DNA of 64,000 bases from positions 269,001-333,000 of the forward strand of contig CP159373.1 in assembly GCA_032595685.2 (NCBI GenBank), read 5' to 3'. Origin of the DNA: Candidatus Electrothrix aestuarii. Lineage in GTDB: Bacteria; Desulfobacterota; Desulfobulbia; Desulfobulbales; Desulfobulbaceae. Of the stretch, positions 46,652 to 56,793 are shown piece after piece. Position 1 is the stretch's first letter. Each line of letters starts with the position of its first letter. A program made the position numbers and the translations under genes. Below the pieces are notes generated by a model, which worked only from the letters and a program-made list of their open reading frames with translations, made no database searches and was not told the DNA's origin.

Positions 46652-46872
46652 AAAGTATCCCTATTGCCAGCCCCTTTCTCCCAAGCATTTATCATTGACA
46701 AAGCACCTACCCTCTCCTACCATACCCATATCTGTTTGATTTAAGGCAATGCCATGCAGTTTATCCTTTCGCAAAGAGAACCTCTATGCTTATAAGCAGA
46801 CAATCGCAGACACAAAGAGCACAGTATTCCGCATTACAGCTTCACAAGTTCACATAATAGATCACGCTTCTC

Positions 46873-48492
46873 ATGAAAAAAAAATGTACCATCAGTACCA
46901 AAGTCTTCTGCCTTGCAGTAACCATCACCGTAATATCAACTGCCGTCCACGGTTTTATAGCCTATCACGAACAACACAAGGAGTTTATCAATGGTGTACA
47001 TGAAAAGCTCTTTGCAGCGGCTTGGGCACTCCCCAGCATGCTTCCTGTCGATGCAATTCACGATAAAATAAAAGGGCCAGATTCCATCTCGCCAGAGGAA
47101 CATCTGAAATATCTCACTACCCTCAGTAAGTACACCAAAAAAATTAAAATCGCCTATCTCTACACCTACATAAAATTTGATGATGCCTTTAGGGTTGCAA
47201 CCACGAATGCAACGCCCACGGAGCTAAAAAACGGAGAAGAAACAGCCTTCTTTACAAAATACCAGAAAGTCCCGAAAGAAATGCAGGATGCCTGGAAAAC
47301 CCAAACGATTCAATACGGTGAGTATGGCGATGAATGGGGACATTTCCTCTCTATCTTTGTGCCTATGCAGACAAAATCCGGCACCCCTTATATTATTGGC
47401 GCAGATGTTTCCCTTGACTTTGTTTCCGGGAAGCTCGCCCAAGCCCTGCTCTTTCACACAGGAATAGGTCTCTGCTTCATCTTTATTATTTTGCTCCTCT
47501 GCTGGTCAGTTGTTCACAAGTATATAAGCCCTATTGGAAAGCTTGCTGCCTTTACCAAGGAACTGGCCAGCACAGACTTTCAACTTTCAGAGGAAAAACG
47601 AGAGGAACTCACATTTATCAAAGAACAATACACCGATGAGGTAGGCCAGCTTGCCGAAGCTTTTTTAGAGATGCAGGGCAAGCTCACAGAATACATCCAT
47701 AACCTCCAGGAAACCACTGCTGCCAAGGAACGCATTGAAAGCGAACTCCGTATTGCCAACAGCATCCAGATGAGCTTCCTCAACAAACAATTCCCTCCCT
47801 TTCCTGAACGCCATGAATTTGACCTCTATGCAATTCTGGTCCCAGCCAGAGAGGTTGGAGGCGACCTGTACGATTTCTGCCTCCTGGATGAAGATCATCT
47901 CCTGTTCTACATAGGAGATGTGGCTGGCAAAGGGGTACCAGCAGCCCTTTTTATGGCCGTGACCATGACCCTGATGCATGATACCGCAAAAACCGATTAC
48001 ACATCAGTGGCAGACCCGGCAGATATACTCAAAAAAGTGAACATAAGCCTCTGTAGAAAGAACGAAAGCCTCCTCTTTGTTACCCTCACCTGCTTTATCC
48101 TTAACCTCAAAACCGGCATGCTGACCTACTCCAATGCAGGACATAATCCTCCAGTGGTCCTCAGAAACGACGGAAGCACCGAATGGATGGAACTGCCCAA
48201 GGGGCTCGTTCTCGGCATCATGCCGGAGGCCACCTTTAGCAGCAAAACCTTTCAACTCCATCCCGGCGACAAGATCGTGCTGGAAACCGATGGGGTGACT
48301 GAGGCCATGAGCCCTGAAGAAACGCTCTATTCATCAGAGCGCTTCATCGAGACGATCAGCGTTCAGCACGGAAGGACGGCTGAAGAGATCTCCAAGGCCA
48401 TCATGCGCAGCGTTACTGAGCACGCAAACGGTGCGCCCCCATCTGATGACCTCACCATTATGTCCCTGGAATACAGAGGCGCACTCCTCTAA
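46873..48492 (+). CDS. SpoIIE/RsbU-type PP2C phosphatase with membrane sensor
   Basis: 539 residues. Helices at about 12-30 and 195-217 enclose a periplasmic sensor domain. A HAMP-like region and a coiled coil lead into the PP2C domain: IQMSFLNKQFPPFPERHEFDL, PAREVGGDLYDF (metal-binding Asp), FYIGDVAGKGVPAALFMA, GHNPPVVL, ETDGVTEAMSPEE and PSDDLTIMSLEY. Such phosphatases dephosphorylate a STAS-domain anti-anti-sigma factor. The STAS protein at 57844 is the natural candidate partner in this window. Confidence 0.93.
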   Translation: MKKKCTISTKVFCLAVTITVISTAVHGFIAYHEQHKEFINGVHEKLFAAAWALPSMLPVDAIHDKIKGPDSISPEEHLKYLTTLSKYTKKIKIAYLYTYIKFDDAFRVATTNATPTELKNGEETAFFTKYQKVPKEMQDAWKTQTIQYGEYGDEWGHFLSIFVPMQTKSGTPYIIGADVSLDFVSGKLAQALLFHTGIGLCFIFIILLLCWSVVHKYISPIGKLAAFTKELASTDFQLSEEKREELTFIKEQYTDEVGQLAEAFLEMQGKLTEYIHNLQETTAAKERIESELRIANSIQMSFLNKQFPPFPERHEFDLYAILVPAREVGGDLYDFCLLDEDHLLFYIGDVAGKGVPAALFMAVTMTLMHDTAKTDYTSVADPADILKKVNISLCRKNESLLFVTLTCFILNLKTGMLTYSNAGHNPPVVLRNDGSTEWMELPKGLVLGIMPEATFSSKTFQLHPGDKIVLETDGVTEAMSPEETLYSSERFIETISVQHGRTAEEISKAIMRSVTEHANGAPPSDDLTIMSLEYRGALL

Positions 48493-48524
48493 TACACGCA
48501 GCAAAAAATTTATCTACCTACCTT

Positions 48525-48920
48525 ATGGGACTTGACAACTTTGCCTGGAGTTTTGCCGACTTTATCTTTAATGGTTGCTTTCCCTCGCGTCTACATGACC
48601 AACTCGCGGGCGAGCTGGTCAAGGCGAGGCTCATGAAGGCCTCAAGACGCTTTGACGAAGCCCTTGAGGTCATCGATAAAACGCTCCAGAGAATGCCCAA
48701 GTACCCGGAAGCGCTTTTCCTGAAGGCACAGATACTCTGGGAAGGCTATGCCGATTATTCAGGGGCAAAAGCCTGCCTCCAACAGGTTCTTCAGCTGAAG
48801 AAAATGCGGAACGAAAAGGACGAGACCATCCGCCGCTGGTCTGAGCACATGCTCAAGGAAATGCGGGAGGAACGGCGGGCGCAACGCAGGAGAGTGGAGA
48901 AGGATAAGCGGCAGGGGTAG
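48525..48920 (+). CDS. Small TPR-like protein
   Basis: 131 residues with one or two TPR-like helix pairs: RLMKASRRFDEALEVIDKTLQRMPKYPEALFLKAQIL and YSGAKACLQQVLQLKK. The C-terminus is extremely basic and acidic mixed (REERRAQRRRVEKDKRQG). It starts 33 bases after the phosphatase and may be cotranscribed with it. Function unknown. Confidence 0.7.
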   Translation: MGLDNFAWSFADFIFNGCFPSRLHDQLAGELVKARLMKASRRFDEALEVIDKTLQRMPKYPEALFLKAQILWEGYADYSGAKACLQQVLQLKKMRNEKDETIRRWSEHMLKEMREERRAQRRRVEKDKRQG

Positions 48921-49001
48921 GATGCATCACGGGGAGGGGAAAACAGAGGGCGCAACAGATACTATCGGATGATCCGGGCCAATATGCCCGAGTGGTTGAT
49001 T

Positions 49002-49030
49002 GCCTGCATTGGTGCTGATCCAATGCAGGC
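49002..49030. repeat. Hairpin GCCTGCATTGG / CCAATGCAGGC
   Basis: A perfect 11-bp stem with a 7-base loop, carrying the same AATGCAGGC sequence that heads each unit of the second tandem array. The flank after it (GCATTTGTATATTACGA) recurs in slightly altered form at 49393-49413 after the array, so the arrays lie between two related copies. Confidence 0.75.
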
Positions 49031-49092
49031 ATTTGTATATTACGACTACATGGTCGCGTACTCATCAAGAGCAGAGTCAGGTTTCTCTCCTG

Positions 49093-49253
49093 ACGAGTGT
49101 CAGCGTTTGATCCTCACGAGTGTCAGCGTCCGATCCTCACGAGTGTCAGCGTTCGACCCTCACGAGTGTCAGCGTCCGACTCTCACGAGTGTCAGCGTTT
49201 GATCCTCACGAGTGTCAGCGTTTGATCCTCACGAGTGTCAGCGTTTGATCAAA
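49093..49253. repeat. Tandem array 1, seven 23-bp units
   Basis: Seven contiguous units with starts at 49093, 49116, 49139, 49162, 49185, 49208 and 49231, each ACGAGTGTCAGCGTYYGAYC with minor changes. There is no spacer, so this is not CRISPR. It passes directly into array 2 through a shared GATC. Confidence 0.95.
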
Positions 49254-49411
49254 TGCAGGCATTCGGTCCAATCAAATGCAGGCATTCGGTCCAATCAAAT
49301 GCAGGCATTCGTTCCAATCAAATGCAGGCATTCGTTCCAATCAAATGCAGGCATTCGATCCGATTAAATGCATGCATTCGATCCGATCAAATGCATGCAG
49401 TTGTATGTTAC
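49251..49411. repeat. Tandem array 2, seven 23-bp units
   Basis: Units start at 49251, 49274, 49297, 49320, 49343, 49366 and 49389 with core AAATGCAGGCATTCG and tail GGTCCAATC or GATCCGATC. The period is exactly that of array 1 although the unit sequence differs. Each unit holds an imperfect palindrome (ATGCAGGCAT). Between 48921 and 49479 I see no gene. Confidence 0.95.
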
Positions 49412-49479
49412 GAATGCAGGGTTTCGTGTGCAGGGAAAGCGGTGGGGTGGGAGGAGCTTTGTCCTGGCCGGGGCAAAGG

Positions 49480-51441
49480 TTACGGGGTGGGCTTGGCCTT
49501 ATTGGCCTCCAGCAATTGTTCGGCCATATCAAGATGGCCTTGGAGATGGGGCGCCTGCTTGATGAGGGACTGGAGGAGCTCCCGCGCTTCCTGGGCATAG
49601 GCCACAGACTTGTCCTTGTCCGGTACGGACTCAAGGTAGAAGATGCTCAGATTGAGCAAGGTCTCTGCCAAATCCTGATTAAAGGCCCCCGGCTCCTTTG
49701 CCGCCAGGTCGCGCCTGATCTTGAGTGCCTCCTCATATTCGGCCAGGGCCGGGCCGAAGTCCTTAGTATCACTGTGCAGGTTGGCCAGATTGTTCAGGGT
49801 CATTGCTACATTGGGCAGGAAGGCGTTTGGCTCTTTCTCCGCCAGGTCGCGCCTGATCTTGAGTGCCTCCTCATATTCGGCCAGGGCCGGGCCGAAGTCC
49901 TTAGTATCACTGTGCAGGAGCCCAAGATTGTTCAGGGTGCCTGCCACACCCGGCAGGAAGGCGTCCGGCTCTTTCTCCGCCAGACCGCGATAGAGCTTGA
50001 GTGCCTCCTCGTATGCCGCCAGGGACGGGGCAAAGTCCTTGGTTGCATAATGCAGGATGGCCAGATTATTCAGGGTCATTGCCACATCGGGCAGGAATGC
50101 GTCCGGTTCTTTTTTTGCCAGGCCACGATAGAGCTTGAGGGCCTCCTCATATTCCGCCAGGGCAGGGGCAAAGTTGCCGGTATCACTGTGCAGGATGGCC
50201 AGATTGTTCAGGGTGGTTGCCACCTTGGGCAGGAAGGCCTCCGGCTCTTTCTTCGCCAGGTCGCGATAGAGCTTGTGGGCCTCCTCATATTCCGCCAGGG
50301 CCGGGCCAAAGTCCTTGGTTGTCTAGTGCAGGATAGCCAGATTGTTCAGGGTCATTGCCACATCGGGCAGGAAGGCCTCCGGCTCTTTCTCCGCCAGGCC
50401 GCGATAGAGCGTGAGGGCCTCCTCATATTCGGCCAGGGCCGGGGCAAAGGCCTTGGTGTCCATATGCAGGATGGCCAGATTGTTCAGGGTGGTTGCCACG
50501 TCGGGCAGAAAGGCATCAGGGTTCTCCTCGGCCTTGCTGCGGAGCAGTTGCAGGGCTTCCTGATAGAGCGGCTCGGCCCTGCTGAAGGCGTTCTGTTCCT
50601 GAAGGAACTTAGCATACTCAAACAGCACCTCTGCCGTCCGTGCCGTTGCCAGGGCCTGCTTAAACCAGTGCTCTGTCCGCCCAAACCTGTCCTCTCCCTC
50701 TGCCACCGGATTGAGCAGGGACAACCGGGCCTTGAGCAGGAACTCGTTGGCCCGCCCCGCCAAATCCTCGCGCACTGCTGCCAGCCGGTCCGCTGCTGCC
50801 TGTTCTTCCAGCTTCAGCCGCTCCACATCCTGCTGAATCTCCCCGGCCTTGAGCACGGCATCGGCCTCCCGGAACTCGCCCTTATCAAAATGGGCCTTGG
50901 CCCTGCGCAGCCGCTCATTATCAATGGGAATCCGGGTGAACATCTCATGGAGGCGGAACACATCTTCCTTGAAGTCCTCCAAGTCCTTTTTCAGTTTCTT
51001 GACCTTGGCGGCCTGCTTCAGACGCAGCTCAATTTTGTCTTGGGGAAGGACTGCCAGCATCTCTTCCGCATCCTTGAGTTCCTGCACAAGCTGCTTGTAA
51101 TCCTCAGAACCGCTCAGGTTCGGATTGATGATCTTGTCCCGCCCTACAATATCGCCTGTGCCGCTATGCGTCTGGTGAATGGAGTTGTCATTGCTGACGT
51201 TCTTGTCCCGCCCGACATTATCCCCGATGCCGCTGTGGGTCTGATGAACCGAGCTGGCAGGCGGCGGAGCAAACAGAGCATAGGCGCCACCGCCTATCCC
51301 GGCCAGCAGAAGCACAGCAAGCAGCACAGTACGCGGCTTCAGAGGGCGATTGTAGTAGTGATTTTCCTGCTTACCTATGGGCCTGTCACCCTGAGCAATG
51401 TTCTGGTCTTTGCCGCTATTGCTGAACTCGTTGTCCGTCAT
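49480..51441 (-). pseudogene. Membrane TPR protein interrupted by an in-frame amber codon
   Basis: Read through, this is one frame of 653 codons from the ATG at 51441 (GGAGGAG site upstream). Residues 40-58 form a membrane helix. Then come HQTHSGIGDNVGRDKN and HQTHSGTGDIVGRDKI, a repeated motif typical of effector-associated proteins in bacterial conflict loci, and a coiled coil. From about residue 300 there are at least six 46-residue TPR units (FLPDVATTLNNLAILH...EYEEALKLYRGLAEKEPDA). A single TAG at 50323-50325 stands where the parallel repeats have TAT (Tyr) or a similar codon; frame and protein similarity continue unbroken for 280 codons. Either a recent nonsense mutation or read-through. 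Confidence 0.85.
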
Positions 51442-51466
51442 TCCCCACTCCTCCGCTCATCCTGCC

Positions 51467-51527
51467 GTAGGGGCGAACCTATGTGTTCGCCCTGTAATTA
51501 CGGGCAGACACGCAGGTCTGCCCCTAC
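51467..51527. repeat. Dispersed GTAGGGGC palindromic repeat, copy 4
   Basis: GTAGGGGCGAACC/GTTCGCCC and CGGGCAGACAC/GTCTGCCCCTAC, as in the other copies. It lies just upstream of the TPR gene; the rest of the gap 51442-51778 holds no gene. Confidence 0.9.
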
Positions 51528-51778
51528 AAAACCTCCTATCCCCCTTCTGTTACGCTGAGCCCGGAACAGGATACCATCTCCGGCAGGGAGCAGCAAGGGC
51601 CGTACCTATCGTCTCAGGGAGAACAAGGAGCGGAGTGGACGGACAGAAGCTGTCTATCAGTCCCTTCGAGTAAAATAATGTAAAAAAATCCTCGCAATAA
51701 TAGACCAACGGGTATAATGCAATAACGTGAACCTGGCTCAACGTATAACGCATCGCGAAAAAACCAAGGAGGAGACCC

Positions 51779-52801
51779 ATGCAGCAAGAGCTACGCCCGG
51801 ATTTTTCCCTGCCCGGAGAAAAGGAAATCTTCAAGGACATGATCAAACTCACCATCAATATGATGGAGGAATCGCAAGATGGATGCCCGCTCCGGGTACA
51901 GCATGCCAAGGCGGCAGCCTGCCTGACTGCCTCCTTTGAGGTTGCTTCCAACATTCCGGCTGATCTTCAGCACGGGGTTTTCAGCCAACCGGACAAGGTA
52001 TTTGAGGCCATTGTCCGCTTTTCCACGGCCCAGGGAACCATTGAGCCTGACACTGATCCCACCGCACGGGGGCTGGCTATCAAGCTGCTTGATGTTGCCG
52101 GAGATCGGGCAATGGAGAACGACACCGACCGAAGCCAGGACTTCCTCTTTGTTGATCATCCGGTCTTTCCCTTTCCTACCCCCAAAGAATACAAAGAAAT
52201 TATAAAATGCAAAAGCTTCCCACTGATTGGGGACTTCTTTGCTTTGGCTCACCTCCTGATCTTTGACCCGGACCAGTTGAAAATTATTCAGGAGATCCGA
52301 AAAAAGACTGTAGCTAATCCCCTTCAAATCACCTACTGGAGCGGCTCGCCCTACTGGCTGGGTAATGCAGCCAGCACAAGCGGCCAGGCTGTAAAGTACT
52401 CGGTTATTCCGTCTGCCTTGCCTGCTCCCGGCACAGCCCCTGCTCATCTGGACAAACTCCCTGACGACTACCTGCGCGAGGCCATTGCCGAACAGCTGGC
52501 ACAAGGGGAAGTGCTCTTTGACTTCACGGTCCAACGACAAAGTGATCCAGAGCAAATGCCCATTGAAGACACCTCGGTCCCTTGGGATGAGCAGCAATCA
52601 GTCCCTGTCAAACTGGCTACATTACGTATCAAAAAGCAAAAGGTCAGCAAGGACTCTGCCTTGGAAAGGCACTGCGAAGCCATGTCCTTCAATCCCTGGC
52701 ACGCCCTGAAAGAGCATCGTCCGCTGGGTGGAATTAACCGGCTGCGCAAGGCAGTGTATGAGGCCAGCTTCACAGAACGTACACGGCGAGCCACGCCATG
52801 A
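51779..52801 (+). CDS. Catalase-like heme protein
   Basis: 340 residues, shorter than true catalases. The distal His region is RVQHAKAAACLTASFEV (His42), followed by VRFSTAQGTIEPDTDPTARGLAIKLLDV and DFLFVDHPVFPFPTP, which follow the catalase core. The C-terminus has NPWHALKEHRPLGGINRLRKAVYEAS, typical of the catalase-like y4iL-type subgroup. It may handle peroxide or lipid peroxides. An AAGGAGGAG site sits just before the ATG. It converges with copA. Confidence 0.88.
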   Translation: MQQELRPDFSLPGEKEIFKDMIKLTINMMEESQDGCPLRVQHAKAAACLTASFEVASNIPADLQHGVFSQPDKVFEAIVRFSTAQGTIEPDTDPTARGLAIKLLDVAGDRAMENDTDRSQDFLFVDHPVFPFPTPKEYKEIIKCKSFPLIGDFFALAHLLIFDPDQLKIIQEIRKKTVANPLQITYWSGSPYWLGNAASTSGQAVKYSVIPSALPAPGTAPAHLDKLPDDYLREAIAEQLAQGEVLFDFTVQRQSDPEQMPIEDTSVPWDEQQSVPVKLATLRIKKQKVSKDSALERHCEAMSFNPWHALKEHRPLGGINRLRKAVYEASFTERTRRATP

Positions 52802-52839
52802 ATGCGATGTCGTTACGGTGATTGTACTGGAGGCCTAGA

Positions 52840-55299
52840 TTATTCCGGCTTGAAGAAACGCAGCCGATTGGCATTAGAGACCACAGTCACGGAGGACAGG
52901 GCCATCGCTGCCGAGGCAAACATAGGCGGGAGCAGCCAGCCGGTAAAGGGGAAGAACAGGCCTGCGGCCAACGGAATGCCCAGGACATTATAGATAAAGG
53001 CCCCGAACAGGTTCTGCTTAATATTCCCTAAGGTGGCTCTGGAGATGCCCACAGCTACCGACACCAGGGCCAGCGAATCACCAGCCAAGGTGATATCCCC
53101 GTTATCAATGGCCACATCGGTTCCTGAACCAATGGCAAAACCGGTATCTGCCTGGGCCAGAGCCGGAGCATCATTCACCCCATCCCCTGCCATACCAACC
53201 TTGTATCCCTTTGCCTGGAGCTCCTGCACCACCTGGAGTTTTTCCTGGGGCAGCATCTCTGCATGGACCTCCTTGATCCCCAACTCTGCTGCCACGGCCT
53301 CTGCTGCGGCCCGACTGTCCCCGGTACACATCACCACCGTGATGCCCTGAGCCTGTAATTTCCGCACAGCCGCCGCAGAATCAGCACGGACAGGATCACG
53401 CAGGATCAGCAGGCCTTGCACCTGTTCCTCATCGGCCAGCCAGATCGGGGTTGCCCCCTGAGCAGCCTGCTCTTCAGCAATCGCCACCAGTTGCTCCGGT
53501 AACTCCTGCTGAGCCAACCCCTTCTCTTGGCGCTGTTCTTCCATAAAACGCCGGTTACCGAGATACCAGGTCTGCTCAGCAATCCGGGCCTGTACGCCCT
53601 TGCCCGGTACAGAGGAGAACTCTCGCAGAGAAAGCAGCGAGATCTCTCTTTCCGCTGCACTCCTGATCACTGCCTCAGCCAGAGGATGCTCTGAGCTGGC
53701 TTCAAGACTGGCTGCGATCTGGAGCAATCTCGTCTCATCATCCCCTGTGGCCGGATACAAAGCTGTCACTGTAGGGCGACCTTGGGTCAGGGTACCGGTC
53801 TTGTCCACCACGAGATGGGTTGTGGATGCTGCGGATTGCAGCCCATCGGGGTTGCGCACCAGGATATTCAGTTCAGCAGCCCGACTGGTCCCTACCATGA
53901 TAGCAATGGGCGAGGCAAGCCCCAAGGCGCAGGGACAGGCAATCACCAGGACCGCAATAGCAGCGGTCAGGGCATGTGGGAGGGCTGGGCTGGGCCCAAC
54001 CCCAAGCCAGACGCCAAAGACGAGCAGAGAAATAAGGATGACTGTAGGAACAAAAACAGCCGCAACCCGGTCCGCCAATCTCCCGATAGGCGGCTTGCCG
54101 AGCTGGGCCTGTTTCACCATGCGGATGATATGGGCAAGGGTGGTATCCTCACCAATGCCTGTCACCGTGAAGAGGAAAGACCCGGTGGTATTGACCGTGC
54201 CGCCGGTCACCTGGTCGCCTGCCTTCTTCTTCACGGGCAAAGGTTCTCCGGTCAGCATGGATTCATCCACCGCTGTCGAGCCCTCCTTAATCTTGCCATC
54301 AAGAGGGATCTTTTCTCCTGGTCGTACCCGGACTGTATCTCCAAGACGAACAAAAGAAACCGGCAATTCCAACTCACCGCTTACGTCCCCACCCTGCCGC
54401 AGGATTCGGGCAGACTTTGCCCGCAGACCAACCAGGGAACTGATTGCCTCCCGGGTGGTTTGCTTGGCCCGAACCTCCAAAGCATGGCCGAATTGGAGAA
54501 AGGCCAGGATCATGACAGAGGCATCAAGGTACAGGTGCGCATGCCGCCCTGGCACAAAGTCCGGCCAAATAATCAACAGAAGAGAGGCCAGCCAGGCTGC
54601 CGAGGTACTCAGCGCCACCAAGGTATCCATGCTGGAACTCTTATGCCGGGCATGTTTCCAGGCCGTGATATAGTACATCCCACCACTGAAGGACATCACG
54701 CCAAGACAGAGTAAGGCAAGGAGAAACCAGAAAAAACGGGCCTCAGCTAAAGGTGGGAACAGGCCGGACATCTCACCGGCCATGATACCGAAACCGACCA
54801 CAGCAGCAAGAATGGCCTTTTGCCAGGAACGGCGGATTTCTTTGCGAGTCGCCTCGGCTTCCTGCACATAAGGATCGTCGTACTGCTCTTCGATCTGCGC
54901 AGTAATCCCGGCCTCTTGCAAGAGCAGCAGGACATCTGCCGGATGTAGGATGGTCGACACCTGTAAGCGACCATCCTGCTCCAGAAGCTTTACGTCTGCG
55001 TCGTACACGGAGAGAAGCTGAAGGACTCCATCTTGCTCTGGTTTACCCTCTGGAAAAGATAAGAGGAAATCCCCGGCCTCTTCTTTGATGACAAGGCTTG
55101 CCTCATATCCACGCTGAATAATAGCCTCAACAACCTGTTGCGGGTCGCCGCCAACAACTTCGGCATTTTTCTCTATCAGATTAACAGTACCGTTCTTGAC
55201 CCCTTCCACTGCTGTGATCGCCTGCTCAACCCGGCGCACGCAGGCAGCGCAGGTCATATCATTCACTCGGATAGTATAAGGATCACTGTTCTCTGACAT
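52840..55299 (-). CDS. copA: Copper-translocating P-type ATPase
   Basis: 819 residues from the ATG at 55299, chosen because TGGAGG stands 6 bases upstream; the longer frame to 55536 runs through a simple repeat and a terminator. An HMA domain with [14 protein letters not shown] is at the N-terminus. Eight helices are present, with the Cu(I) site [10 protein letters not shown], the phosphorylation motif [11 protein letters not shown], the [10 protein letters not shown] nucleotide motif and [15 protein letters not shown]. It exports Cu(I). The leader upstream is structured, which may regulate it. It converges with the catalase-like gene. Confidence 0.95.
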   Translation of the reverse strand: MSENSDPYTIRVNDMTCAACVRRVEQAITAVEGVKNGTVNLIEKNAEVVGGDPQQVVEAIIQRGYEASLVIKEEAGDFLLSFPEGKPEQDGVLQLLSVYDADVKLLEQDGRLQVSTILHPADVLLLLQEAGITAQIEEQYDDPYVQEAEATRKEIRRSWQKAILAAVVGFGIMAGEMSGLFPPLAEARFFWFLLALLCLGVMSFSGGMYYITAWKHARHKSSSMDTLVALSTSAAWLASLLLIIWPDFVPGRHAHLYLDASVMILAFLQFGHALEVRAKQTTREAISSLVGLRAKSARILRQGGDVSGELELPVSFVRLGDTVRVRPGEKIPLDGKIKEGSTAVDESMLTGEPLPVKKKAGDQVTGGTVNTTGSFLFTVTGIGEDTTLAHIIRMVKQAQLGKPPIGRLADRVAAVFVPTVILISLLVFGVWLGVGPSPALPHALTAAIAVLVIACPCALGLASPIAIMVGTSRAAELNILVRNPDGLQSAASTTHLVVDKTGTLTQGRPTVTALYPATGDDETRLLQIAASLEASSEHPLAEAVIRSAAEREISLLSLREFSSVPGKGVQARIAEQTWYLGNRRFMEEQRQEKGLAQQELPEQLVAIAEEQAAQGATPIWLADEEQVQGLLILRDPVRADSAAAVRKLQAQGITVVMCTGDSRAAAEAVAAELGIKEVHAEMLPQEKLQVVQELQAKGYKVGMAGDGVNDAPALAQADTGFAIGSGTDVAIDNGDITLAGDSLALVSVAVGISRATLGNIKQNLFGAFIYNVLGIPLAAGLFFPFTGWLLPPMFASAAMALSSVTVVSNANRLRFFKPE

Positions 55300-55417
55300 A
55301 GAAACCTCCATCCCGATAAACCGGGAAACCAAATATGACTCTTCCATCCCGCGCTCCATCGGACCGGGACACATATAAAAAAGGGAAGCTTGGTCAGCCT
55401 CCCCTGCCTGCTCCTCT

Positions 55418-55449
55418 TGTTGAAATGTTGAAATGTTGAAATGTTGAAA
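55418..55449. repeat. Four tandem TGTTGAAA units
   Basis: Four exact copies of the 8-bp unit TGTTGAAA in the leader of copA, next to a terminator hairpin. An 8-bp period changes the frame and is prone to slippage, so its length may vary between strains. Confidence 0.85.
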
Positions 55450-55456
55450 TAAACAA

Positions 55457-55476
55457 CCCTGCCCCAAGAGGCAGGG
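55457..55476 (-). terminator. CCCTGCC hairpin upstream of copA
   Basis: Minus strand CCCTGCC-TCTTGG-GGCAGGG followed by TTGTTTATTTC. It ends transcription of the 55625-56128 gene or acts as an attenuator in the copA leader. Confidence 0.65.
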
Positions 55477-55483
55477 TATCAGA

Positions 55484-55585
55484 TTCGAAGCTGTGCAATG
55501 AAAGTGGTCGGTAAAACCGGCCAAGCTAACTTTCATGTATTGCTGTCTCGGCTCAACGAGTCGAAATGGCAGTGAGACAGTTCGC
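55484..55585 (-). promoter_or_regulatory. Structured leader upstream of copA
   Basis: On the minus strand there are two strong stems before the terminator: CTGTCTC...GAGACAG, and ATGAAAGT paired with ACTTTCAT, which encloses GGCCGGT-TT-ACCGACC. Such nested stems before a terminator are typical of attenuators. No known riboswitch class is recognised. Confidence 0.35.
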
Positions 55586-55624
55586 TTGCTGGAAGGGCAG
55601 AAAATTGGAACGACACCTTGCCTG

Positions 55625-56128
55625 TTAGATAATATCCAAGGTTTTCGTTGCCAAGGGAATCTCTACATCGGGCTCACCGCTCACCTGACAGGTGAGCTGG
55701 GTACTGCCCGTTGCAAGGGCTATACCTTTCAGGCTGAGCACATCACTATCACCGATTCCTAAGGCACCTGCCCCTTCAATGATTACCGGGCTGGCATCAC
55801 CCATATCTACCGGTTTGGTAACTGCTCGCGGAAAAAGGACCATCTCAGCAACTTCCGCATTCGGGGCAAGCTCAACAAGCTCTCCTGAGGCCGCATCCAC
55901 ACCTTTATAGCCGGTACCGTTATTATCAGGATTTGTCGGCGGCACAATCAATTTTGCCAAGGACGGGTCCTCTACCCGAACATGATATCGAACATTTTCC
56001 AAAGCAACCGCATCTGCCTCGGACGAGTTGATTGTGGTTACACTGAATGTAAACTTCTCGGTCGAACGAATTTCCCTGCTGTCGGTGAGATCAAACAAGG
56101 AATGAATTTGCACACTGATTTCAGCCAT
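55625..56128 (-). CDS. Beta-rich protein of unknown function
   Basis: 167 residues without signal or helices. The layout is one immunoglobulin-like beta sandwich: [29 protein letters not shown], then [17 protein letters not shown] and a C-terminal [18 protein letters not shown]. It could bind partners by strand exchange. No family is recognised. It stands before copA in the same direction, separated by a terminator, and may not be part of the same operon. Confidence 0.65.
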   Translation of the reverse strand: MAEISVQIHSLFDLTDSREIRSTEKFTFSVTTINSSEADAVALENVRYHVRVEDPSLAKLIVPPTNPDNNGTGYKGVDAASGELVELAPNAEVAEMVLFPRAVTKPVDMGDASPVIIEGAGALGIGDSDVLSLKGIALATGSTQLTCQVSGEPDVEIPLATKTLDII

Positions 56129-56220
56129 AATTTCCTCCTGAGTTTTTCAAGAAAAGTTGATAGGTCACGCTCCAACACTATACTGCTGTTATTCTCATAC
56201 TATCATACCACACGATCATC

Positions 56221-56724
56221 TCAAGAACACTTACATGATGAGGGGGAAGTTTTCTTAGAACCACCCCAAGCTGCGCGCCATTGTTTTCGACGGGTATAAA
56301 AATATCCTGCTATAAAAAAATCATATGCAACACAGAGAAATCCATATCCCAAGGGAAGTGAGGTCAAATCCCATGCATTCTCGTTCATACTCATATTGAA
56401 CTCATGAACTCCATCCCAAATCCCATGCAATAAATAGCCTATAATCAGCAAGGTTGTAAAACGAATACCGGCTAATCCTAAAACTGCAAAACCGAGGACA
56501 GAGACAATCTCTATAGTCCATGCGTCCTGCGCCCCAAAATACAGGGTAAAAGCCCAGTAGAAGGCCGCAATCAACACCAGAAGTACACCAAAAAAAACCT
56601 GTTCCATCTTCAGGTTAGAAAAGGCCTTTGTTAAATAAATCGACCCCAGACCTACTGTCACCCCAAAAATGGCATAAAAAACAGCAATTATAATATACCC
56701 TATAGCCGTTGATACTGCCTCCAT
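56221..56724 (-). CDS. Small multi-pass membrane protein
   Basis: 167 residues from the ATG at 56724 (AGGAGGGGAGG just upstream), with about five helices (IGYIIIAVFYAIFGVTVGLG, VFFGVLLVLIAAFYWAFTLY, VSVLGFAVLGLAGIRFTTLLIIGYLLHGIWDG, LPLGYGFLCVAYDFFIAGYFY). The C-terminus is basic with several Cys (CKCS). The HGIWDGVHEF motif suggests an unnamed family of integral membrane proteins. Function unknown. Confidence 0.72.
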   Translation of the reverse strand: MEAVSTAIGYIIIAVFYAIFGVTVGLGSIYLTKAFSNLKMEQVFFGVLLVLIAAFYWAFTLYFGAQDAWTIEIVSVLGFAVLGLAGIRFTTLLIIGYLLHGIWDGVHEFNMSMNENAWDLTSLPLGYGFLCVAYDFFIAGYFYTRRKQWRAAWGGSKKTSPSSCKCS

Positions 56725-56793
56725 CCTCCCCTCCTTTCTGTTAATGTTGATGGCCTGGTAAAAAGTCAGAAGATAGCAATTCTGCGACGACAA

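Noticed and set aside
49093-49411. CRISPR-like array
   Set aside because: Units are contiguous with no spacers, period is 23 bp, and no cas genes are near.
49276-51558. Long plus-strand frame of 760 codons opposite the TPR gene
   Set aside because: It is the complement of the TPR repeats, Gln/Gly/Leu-rich with no family pattern, and starts inside the 23-bp array.
52840-55536. Longer CopA start at 55536
   Set aside because: The extra 79 codons run through a terminator hairpin and an 8-bp tandem repeat and have no HMA-like content; the ATG at 55299 has a strong ribosome binding site.
55484-55585. tRNA-like or known riboswitch in the copA leader
   Set aside because: Stems do not form a cloverleaf and no conserved riboswitch core could be matched.
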